A stretch of DNA of 64,000 bases from Zea mays. Its lineage: Eukaryota > Streptophyta > Magnoliopsida > Poales > Poaceae. Positions 45,009-53,552 of the stretch are shown piece after piece; positions within the stretch are counted from its first letter, which is position 1; every line of letters starts with the position of its first letter. A program made the position numbers and the translations under genes. Below the pieces are notes generated by a model that did not search any database, was not told where the DNA came from, and saw only the letters and a list, made by a program, of their open reading frames with translations. The stretch lies in NCBI RefSeq assembly GCF_902167145.1, contig NC_050096.1, positions 159,711,825 through 159,775,824 of the forward strand, read 5' to 3'.

Positions 45009-45683
45009 TGTTGGTCACTTGTTCTCAAATGTTGTAAGTCAAGAACAAGGCAACACAATTGTTAAACGTTAAGGACCTTTGTCCCACGAAGCATTATCTC
45101 CTTATGGATATAATGCTCCTCGGACGAAGGCTAGGAAGGGCACGCCTTCGTCATATTAATACAGGGATAGGAATACGAAAGAATAAATGTGACAGTCATA
45201 TCTTAATAATTCATTTATTCCTTCATTCCATAAAACATGTAAGAATATCAACAATGTTAATGTTACATTGATACCTTCGACTTGCTCGAAGGCGAGGATG
45301 CGAGAGAGTGAATACAATCCAGCGTGAACAGTACGGTGTTACTGTTCATCTATTTATAGGTACGAGATGCAGCCCAAGCAAAAGTACATTTATGTCCTTA
45401 ATGTTTACACATGATTGTAATACAAATTATAAAGGACTAAGTAGTCTTTTCCTCCTTCGGCCATTATCAACATTCCTCTGTTTCGTTGCGAGCCGAAGAC
45501 CTTCTGTCTGCTGATAGCTTTGGCATTTACTCTTGTCTCCTTTGAATCTATCTTCATCCTGTGTGTCCTTCGTCATAAGAAAGATGCTTATCTCCTTCAG
45601 ACGAAGCTTCCTGTAATAGCTTATGCTAAAGAAAATGTTAAATTAAGTTTTTGAGGACCTTCGGAAGGAGAAGGCCCTCAACA
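45009..45683 (-). repeat. 5' LTR of gypsy element B
   Basis: 675 bp. It is longer than the other LTR through small insertions, for example near 45171 and 45488. Confidence 0.85.
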
Positions 45684-45745
45684 GTAGCTCCTCGCAATAT
45701 TAATTTGTTTATTTGTAACAAATTTAGACTGCGACGTGAACAACA
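45684..45745 (-). mobile_element. Interior fragment of the same gypsy family beyond the 5' LTR
   Basis: AGTAGCTCCTCGCAATATTAATTTG and following bases match the interior next to the other LTR (39282-39345). This is the polypurine end of a second copy that shares the LTR at 45009-45683. Confidence 0.75.
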
Positions 45746-46009
45746 AGTAACAAGGCATTTTCTATAAATCAAAGATAAACTCGATATAGCCATGGTGATA
45801 AGAGAAAACTATCAGAAGCCAGAGATGAGCAGATACAGTCAGCCTGCTTTCAGCTACTGTGATATTTACATTTGTAGTAAATTAACCACTGATTAAATGA
45901 ACTTAGTAGCAGAATGTGGGCTGCAGGTAGAGTTTACCATGAACCAAGGACAAAGATGTGACATATTATATCAATGTGTAACACATTTGTAGAGCTAAAG
46001 CATCTCTAC

Positions 46010-46120
46010 CTTCGTATTGTTCTCATTGGCAGCAGTTGTATAATGGACATATAGCTGTATATGACCCACAGGTTCATGCTCAGGTTCTCGAAAAATTGAC
46101 CACCAGTGTAGCTTGTTAGC
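46010..46120 (-). other. Possible internal exon of a host gene (37 codons)
   Basis: On the minus strand a good acceptor (TTTGTGTGCAG) and donor (GTAGAG) bound exactly 37 open codons including HWWSIFREPEHEPVGHIQLY. The stretch is reminiscent of the end of a C2-like region in a plant protein, but the family is not certain. Sequence upstream (46135-46340) also has open frames. CACTA-W is inserted just to its right. Confidence 0.4.
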
Positions 46121-46366
46121 CTGCACACAAAATTTTAGATATACCATGCGTTGCAGCCATGTCTCTAGTAGCTTCACCCCCTCCTATGGTACACGAAGGA
46201 ATTGGTCAGAAAAGGAAGGAGGCAGCAATGATTGCTCGTTTCTGAGTGATAAGACAAGTTCTCGATCACAATGCGGACTCTGGCCCGATCAGACCGAAGC
46301 TTCTGGATGACCTCCTCCACGTCGCATGTAGTCGCCTGTTAGGTATACTATGGGCTATGGTCATGT

Positions 46367-46560
46367 CACTAGTACAATTTAGCTCTATACAAGCGGTAGG
46401 CTTTTTACATCACAGGTGGTTCGGTTAGAAAACCGCATGTGATGTCTCAGGCGGTTCAGTACGCCTGTGATGTAATAGTATCACAAGTGTTTTTTTGTTT
46501 AGGACCGCGTGTGGTGCTCTATCCTTTTCACAAACGGACCCTAAGAAAAAACCGCCTGTG
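46367..46560 (+). repeat. Left terminal and subterminal repeats of CACTA-W
   Basis: CACTAGTACA followed by six copies of CACAGGCGGTT-type motifs in both orientations (for example ACCGCATGTGATG and ACGCCTGTGATG). Confidence 0.8.
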
Positions 46561-46564
46561 ATTG

Positions 46565-46745
46565 TAAAAATATGAAAATACAATTTAAATATGAAAATAA
46601 TTTTAATTTTTAACAGAAATATGCAAATACAATTTAAATGAATTAATATTTAATTTTTAACAGAAATATGCAAATACAATTTAAATGAATTAATATTTAA
46701 TTTTTAATAATAATATGCAAATACAATTTAAATGAATTATAATAG
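46565..46745 (+). repeat. AT-rich tandem repeat near the left end of CACTA-W
   Basis: Four units of about 50 bases contain ATATGCAAATACAATTTAAA and TTAATATTTAATTTTTAA. Confidence 0.85.
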
Positions 46746-46959
46746 CACACATAGATAACTAGAGAGATTTTAAATTAATTGGCAACCACAATTCATAGTC
46801 GATCATACATGATAACAAATACAATTTGATTCATACAATTTTTCATGAACTACCATTTTTCCGCATGTATGGCTTTAAGTTCTTATCAATTTTCTTTTCC
46901 ACACGCTTGATTCTCTCTGGACCGTTAAAGACGAACATCTCTTCATACTTATTGTATTC

Positions 46960-49900
46960 CTAATCTTGTTCTCCCACATTCTCAACTCCAACAATTTTTT
47001 GCTTTCCAGAAATAACTACATGCATCTTCTCATCTGCTGGATCGAGTACATAGAACACTTGTGCAACACATTCGGCGAGAACCCACGGGTCATCTTTATA
47101 TCCTACTTTCTTTAAGTCTACCAGTGTGAATCCGTAGTTATCCACTATCACCCCCACGGGATGTTGTACCCATTGGCACTTAAATAAGGGTATTTTCATG
47201 CTTGGGCCATAATCAAGTTCCCATATTTCCTCTATGAATCCAAAATATGTGGTCTTCTGTCCATGTAGGTCAAAAGCATCGATACGAACACCGCTATTTT
47301 GTGCAACACTTTTCATGTCTTTTGATTTAGTGTAGAATGTGTACCCATTGATGTCATATGCTTGCCATGATGTCACAAAACACGATGGCCCAGAAGCCAA
47401 ATTCTTCATTGTTTTCTCTTCCAAAGAGTCTCCGAATGGGATGTTTTTGTCCATTAACCATTCGCTGAAACGATGTTTGTGCTCCCTCATGATCCAGTCC
47501 TCTGTGCGGTTCTGATTTTCTTTACGAAGCTCATCCAGGTGTTCCTCTATGTAAGGCTCGGCTATCGTGAGATGTTGTAGTACACTACCATGAGCACAAT
47601 GTACTAGCTTGTAATCCTCAACGCGAAAAGTTTTCTTGCCCATTCTCCCTCTCCCACATAGTTTACCCTCATGTTTAGGTACAGGCACACCTATCATTGT
47701 TCCATCACTGATGTAATCTATACAGCTCTCAATCACTTCTTCTGTAGTGTATCCCTCCATGATTGAACCCTCTGGGTGAGCGCGATTTCGCACATAACCT
47801 TTTAATACTCCCAGGTATCGCTCCAACTGAAACATATGATGTAAATATAGTGGCCCTAATATTTTTATCTGATCCACGAGATGTATGATTAGGTGTACTT
47901 GCATATCAAAAAATGATGGAGGAAAACACATTTCAAGCTTGCACATAGTCTCGATGATGTATGCCTTTAGATAGTCCAAGTCTTCTAAAGCTATTACTTT
48001 TTGTGAAACCGTATTGAAAAAGTAACACAAGCGTGTGATGACAACTTTGACATGCTCTGTTTCGAGGGCTCTTACCGCAATTGGGAGGAACACCGTCATC
48101 ATCACATGGCAGTCATGAGAGTTGTAGCCAAATAGAGACAAGTCCTTCATCCTGACTAGTCTGCTGATATTGGATGAGAAACCTGTGGGCACTTTGACCC
48201 CACGCAAACATTTGCAAATCTTTGTTCTCTCCTCAACTGACAAGTTGTAGCTAGCTGGGGGAGGTAAGGCTTCCCTTTGCCACTATCCACTGGATGAAGT
48301 TCCGGTCTGATTTGAAGATCTACTAGATCATTGCGTGATTTGAGTCCGTCTTTTGTCTTACTCGGCATGCCCAGCAAGGTTCCAATGATGCTGTCAAAAA
48401 CATTTTTTGTTACATGCATCAAATCAATGCTGTGGCAAATTTCCATATCCTTCCAGTATGGGAGGTACTTGAAAAAAATTGATTGCTTCTTGAAAGTTGT
48501 GTAAGTTGAAGGGTCAGTTCTCTTTCTCTTTTCTCCTTTGTTTTTCCCTTTCCGAATACAACATGAATGTTCTTTACAATTTCAAAAACAAGTTTCCCAC
48601 TATAAGGCTTTGGTGCACCTTCACTTTCCAGTTGATTGTTAAATTCCGCTTTCATCTTTCGGTACTTATGCTGCTTCATCAAGAACCGTCTGTGTCCCAT
48701 GAACACCAACTTCTTGGATGATTTAAGGTACATGGAAGCAGTTCCATCGATGCACACTACACAACCATTCTTTCCTTTAGTCTTTTGCCCTGATAGTGTG
48801 GCGCCACCGGGAGAATCATGGATGGTAACAAATATAATTGCTCTTAAGTTGAAATACTCATGGCAATACTCATCCCATATTCTAACTCCTTCATTCCAGA
48901 GCTTTGTCATATCTTCCATAAGAGGTTCTAGGAACACATCAATATCAACACCAGCTGATTTCGGACCTTGAATAAGAATAGTCAACATAATATACTTTCT
49001 TTTGTGACACAGCCATGATGGAAGGTTGTATATCGTTAATGTCACGGGCCAGGTGCTATGTACACTTCTTTTTCACCAAATGGATTCATTCCGTCTGTAC
49101 CCAAAGCAAATCTTACATTTCTGGTTTCTTTGGCAAACTCAGGATACATAAGATCGAAAATTTTCCATTGTGATGCATCAGCAGGGTGTCGAATCTGTTT
49201 GTTATTCTGCTTGCGATTTTCAGCATGCCAACGCATAAGCTCAGCCTCCCTAGGATTTGAGAACAAACGTTTTAAGCGATCAATTACTGGAAGATACCAC
49301 ATCACCAAAGCTGGGTTCTTTGACTTCTTTTTCCCATCCATGTCATCAAAAGTGTCATCGTCACTTTCAGGTCCAATAGTGGATTTCTTGTTTTTATTTT
49401 TCTTCGGGAATTTTTTACACAGTCTTGATTGTAGCTCTTCTTGTATCGACTGACATTGCAAACTGGGCATCTTGATGCGTTCTCAAAATCGCCACGATAC
49501 AGAATACAATGGTTCGGGCATGCATGAATTTTTTGCACACCCAGAGCTATGGGAGATATAAGCTTCTTCGCTTTATAAGTGCTTGTTGGTAGTTTGTTGG
49601 GTTTTGGTAGTAATTGGGACAGAAAATTCAAAAGATCTGTGAAGCTAGTATCAGACCATCCGGCGCTAGCATTCAACTTCAGAAGTTCTAGAACTGTACG
49701 CAGTGTAGTAAACTCTTTGTCACAACCCTTTGATTCATCATATAAAGGTTCTTTTGAAGCACTTTCCAGTCCCTCCATTTTAGATAGCCCTTTCTGCGAT
49801 CCCACAGAACTCAACATTTCTGGTTCCATATGGCGCAACATCTCTTCGCAATCAAATTCTTCAAAATCTTGATTAGCATCCACATTATCCACTTTACCAT

Positions 49901-50201
49901 CAACTTTAAGATCTAAAATTCCGACAACTCTCTCGTCATTACCAGGCACTTCACACGGATCCAACTCACCATGTTCTGACCATATCGTGTAATTGTTTTT
50001 AAACCCTCTTTTTAGCAGATGTGATTGGATTACTCCTGTATCTCTCCAAGCTATCTTATTATCACAGTCGATGCACGGACATAATATCTCCTTGCTCTTT
50101 CGCAAATTCGCGTGCTTTTTGGCCGCTTCAATAAAGCTTCTCAAATTTCGAATATACAACGGATGTGGTCTTGGCGCATTGTACATCCAACCTCGGTCCA
50201 T
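46960..50201 (-). pseudogene. TNPD-like transposase gene of CACTA-W, at least four frameshifts
   Basis: The gene starts MDRGWMY at 50201 with an N-terminal transposase-associated domain (Cys residues in LCPCIDCDN), then the tnp2/Transposase_21-type region, and ends with DUF4218-like (LERYLGVLKGYVRNRAHPEG) and DUF4216-like (WELDYGPSMKIPLFKCQWV) parts. In En/Spm the TNPD protein is the catalytic transposase that cuts at the CACTA ends. Frame changes are seen near 49405, 49035, 48480 (T-run) and 48260 (C-run). The rest is well preserved, so the copy decayed recently or was maintained for some time. A minus-strand TATA at 50624-50630 is the likely promoter. Confidence 0.85.
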
Positions 50202-50623
50202 TACCTATCCTTATATTGATTAACATCAATAAAATCATTAATTAATTGAATTCATCCATAAAACATGAAACGAATTGATATGTATGAAAATAAAACAAAC
50301 ATTTCAACAATAGATACCTTTAGGTGAGACAATTGTGTTTTTAAAGAATCTTTAAACTAGATCAACTATTATAAGTACAAATCTTGAATTCCAAAGCTTT
50401 TCTTCAAATCCGTTCTATATTACAAAATTGAGGCAAAAAATCGCATCAAAATGAGAAAGAAAACAAATGGAGATCATATATATGCATAAACTATTGAAAT
50501 CAATCAATAAACTCAAAAACAAAACCTTCTCCCTGTAGATCTCAAAAAAAACCCGCCGCCGCTACAGTGCTGTGAATTAGGGTTCTGCGAGTTTGGGTTC
50601 TGGAACCCGTCGGGGGCTAGCCC

Positions 50624-50776
50624 TTTTATAGTGTACACACATCACAGGCGGTTTTTTACGTCGACCGCCTGTGAAGTTAATTTATCACAGGCGATCGGAA
50701 TTAACAACCGCCTGTGATGTTGTCTATCACAGGCGGTTTTGCTAAATATCCGCCTGGGATTCTTTACAATATAAAA
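50624..50776. promoter_or_regulatory. Divergent promoter of CACTA-W built on subterminal motifs
   Basis: Two TATAAAA boxes face away from each other: minus strand at 50624-50630 toward the TNPD-like gene, and plus strand at 50770-50776 toward the right-hand genes. The 120 bases between hold six copies of the element's motif (ATCACAGGCGGTT, ACCGCCTGTGA and variants) in alternating orientation, the same motif as at the left terminus. Confidence 0.7.
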
Positions 50777-50819
50777 GGCTCGTTGGTCAGCAGGAACCCT
50801 AACTCTTCCCGCCCGAGCT

Positions 50820-51290
50820 GACACAGTGCGCCGCCAGGCTGCCGCCGTGTCCCCGTCCCCGAGCACGAACCCGAGCGCCGCCGTCCCCGTCCCCGAGCTC
50901 GAGCGCCGCCGTCCCCGTCCCCGAGCCCGAGCGCCGCCGTCCCCGTCCCCGAGCCCGAGCGCCGCCGTCCCCATCCCCGAGCCCGAGCGCCACCGTCCCC
51001 GAGCGCCCGAGCAACGCCGTCCCCTTCACCGAGCCCGAGCACCGCCGTCCCCTTCACCGAGCTCGAGCCCCGCCGTCCTCGTCCCCGAGCCCGAGCGCCG
51101 CCGTCCCCGAGCGCCCGAGCAACGCCGTCCCCGAGACCGAGCCCGAGCGCCGCCGTCCCCTTCACCGAGCCCGAGCGCCCGCCGTCCCCGAGCCCGAGCG
51201 CCGAGTCCCCGAGCCCAAGCACCGCCGTCACGGTCCCCGAGCCTGAAGCGTCGCCGTCCACGAGCTCTGTCTTCTTCCTCTCGATAAGGT
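50820..51290 (+). repeat. GC-rich degenerate tandem repeat (Pro/Ser/Arg-coding in several frames)
   Basis: Units of GTCCCCGAGCCCGAGCGCCGCC of about 15-24 bases, open in several frames on both strands because of composition. It lies just downstream of the plus-strand TATA, so it is probably a transcribed leader. The frames are not good evidence for a protein. Confidence 0.8.
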
Positions 51291-52101
51291 CGAAGTTCAG
51301 GTTCCATTTCTTCTTCCCCAAGCTCTTAATTCAGTTCAGGTTCCATTGGCTACAAGCAAGCAATGTTCTACAAATTGTGTATATGCATTCTTATTGTGTA
51401 TTTCATTGTGTATATTCTACAAGCAAGCAATGTTCTACAAATTGTGTATATGCCAAGCAGAATTGTGTATTTCATTGTGTATATTTCAGTTCAAGTACTT
51501 GGAGTATTTCATTGTGTATATTTCATAAGTGCATATTGACAAATTGTGTTTATGCATTCTGCCCAATCGATGGCTATCCCTGATTATCAGTGCTTAGATT
51601 AAATGTTTGTCAATATGCTTATTGCTTATTGTTTGGTTATTGCTTATTGCTTATTGTTTGCATATTCATAAGTGCATATTTTCACTTACATATATTGTCA
51701 ATATGCTTATTTCTTATTGTTTGGTTGTCAATTACTTCTTATATGAAGTCTATTTTTAGTGTTTTTTGACTACCTATCTTTGTTTGATAATCATTAGGCC
51801 AAATGTGCTTATGGCCACATACATCATGGAAGTACATAGCCATGACAATGTTATTATCTCCCTATGTTATAAGACTTGTTCTTATCTCCCTTCTAAGTTT
51901 TTTGAATACCTATCTTTGCTTCCCAACCCTATGTTATAAGACTTGTTCTTATCTCCCATCTTTGACTTGTTCATAGCCATGACAATGTTATTTGGACCCT
52001 TCTTTTGGCCCTATAAGCCACATCCTTGTTTTCCCTCTGATCCCTGCCTTTGTTGCCTTTGTTCTTTTGATTGTGAGACTTGGTCATTTTCAGTTTCAGA
52101 G

Positions 52102-52476
52102 ATGGAAAAAGAGCCACTTGACATGGTTGAGACCTCAGTTCGAGTCATCGAGACACATGTTGACATCATTCGCAGTCTAGTGACTGATGGGGTTGTGGAT
52201 ACTAGTGAACCGGAATCAGTGTACACACTTAAGACCACTTTGTTTCAAATTGGAGATGTATGCGACATGCTTGAGAAGTGTGCTCTGTCCATCAAAAAGT
52301 ATGCTGACTCCAAGAGGGCTAAAATTATTCAAGATGAAGCCCTGCAATATGCTGAAGATGATGAAGCTGCAGATGATTTGGAGGAACTCCCAAGCCCAGA
52401 TCTTCTTACTCAAGCCGACATATTGGAAAAATATTTTGGAATTGTGTATGATAGCGACCAGTCAAGGGGTTGTTGA
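52102..52476 (+). CDS. Unknown 124-codon ORF of CACTA-W
   Basis: ATG at 52102 lies just after a strong 3' splice site (TTTTCAGTTTCAG), so it may be the coding exon of a transcript starting at the TATA at 50770, with the intron covering the AT-rich 51300-52100 part. The protein starts MEKEPLDMVETS, is helical in appearance and acidic near its end (EDDEAADDLEELPSPD). I do not recognise it. It has no transposase motif. It could be an accessory protein of the element or a captured host fragment. Confidence 0.4.
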   Translation: MEKEPLDMVETSVRVIETHVDIIRSLVTDGVVDTSEPESVYTLKTTLFQIGDVCDMLEKCALSIKKYADSKRAKIIQDEALQYAEDDEAADDLEELPSPDLLTQADILEKYFGIVYDSDQSRGC

Positions 52477-52771
52477 TGTTTAGTCCTAAACAACACGATA
52501 TGAGTATCGTAGGTTTCACTTTTAGAGATAATGTATTTTGTATGAACCTCTTAGAGAGTGTCAAGTCAATGAACTATCTTCGAGTACTATTGGGAAGTGG
52601 ATCTCTTTGATGTATTTTTTTTCTAGTGATATCGATGGTGCCGAGTAGCACCAAATTTGGACTTGTGTCCATATCTATAGATGCTAGTAGTTGAGCACTA
52701 GCGCCTACAATCTTGACTACCTCATCCCTATTCTCTGTTTGGGACTTATATGGAGAATGGCATCGGCGAAA

Positions 52772-53440
52772 TGCCTGAATCGGGTTGGGAAGCAAGCTCG
52801 CAGATAGAAGTGCACTTTCCAATGCAGTTAGACAGAGAAGGCATGGCTGTGATGTTATAATGCTGAAGGACCCCAAGAAGAGATTAAGCCCTGTAGTCTA
52901 CCACTTCCCGTTATTTGTGGGCTTCACCGATGGCTGGAAACATTTGGTGATAGCAAACGACCTTCGGGCTGAAGACGTCTGCGAGCTTGTTAAGGGGCTA
53001 GACGATGGTGAGCCGGTGTACTATGTCCGGATGTGTGGTCACAAAATTTAAAGCCGCCCCGGCTGCATGTGTGTGCTTCTCTTCTCTTAGGTGGGGTGCT
53101 AAGTGATCTTAGTAGCCGACATAAGAGAAGAGAAGCGCACAGATGAAGCCGGGGCGGCTTTAAATTTTGTGACCACACATCCGGACAGAGTACACCAGCT
53201 CACCATCGTCTGGCCCCTTAACAAGCTCGCAGACGTCCCCAGCCCGAAGGTCGTTTGATGTCACCAAATGTTTCCCGCCCTCGGTGAAGCCCACAAATAA
53301 CGGGAAGTGGTAGACTACAGGGCATAATCTCATCTTGGGGTCCTTCAGCATTATAACATCGCAGCCATGCCTTCTCTGTCTACTGCATTGGGAAGTGCAT
53401 TTCTATCTGCTCCGTGCTTCCCGGGCCGATCCTACCCCGG
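52772..53440. repeat. Long inverted repeat of a B3-domain-like gene fragment
   Basis: Arm 1 (52772-53089) and arm 2 (53122-53440) are inverted copies of about 318 bases separated by a 32-base spacer (53090-53121). Each arm codes for a related peptide of about 63 residues: plus strand from 52863 to 53051, minus strand from 53351 to 53160. The core stretches VVYHFPLFVGF, GWKHLV..NDL and DVCELVKG resemble the second half of a plant B3 DNA-binding domain (GW..F...N.L..GDVC.FEL). The two peptides differ at about ten positions, and in arm 2 the Trp is Gly. No complete B3 gene is present. Confidence 0.75.
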
Positions 53441-53552
53441 AGGCGGGTTTGGGCTCGATTTCTTTTGAATCACCTTTTCTCCAAGTTCCCTTATTGATGG
53501 AACCAGTATATCAGACTAACAGTATATCCCTTTATCGATGGAACCAGCTTGA

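Larger units (their letters stand above)
38620..45683 (-). mobile_element. Gypsy element B: older copy of the element A family, reverse orientation
   Basis: LTRs at 38620-39281 and 45009-45683 match the reverse complement of the element A LTRs in layout (TGTTGG...CAACA ends, CTTCGG motifs). The primer-binding site lies just left of 45009, so the right LTR is the 5' LTR and the element reads on the minus strand. Inside are a broken gag (minus) and the antisense-gene homologue (plus). The two LTRs differ at many sites and small indels, so B is much older than A. About 60 bases of family interior follow the 5' LTR outside the element, and no target duplication was found. Confidence 0.85.

Noticed and set aside
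50642..51321. Gly/Ala/Arg-rich ORFs on the minus strand and Pro-rich ORFs on the plus strand
   Set aside because: The GC-rich repeat is open in several frames at once, so openness carries no coding evidence.
52605..52630. A TTTTTTTTCTAGTG sequence that could be the right end of a CACTA element
   Set aside because: It shares only TAGTG and a T-run with the left end at 46367, has no subterminal motifs beside it, and lies between the two transposase genes.
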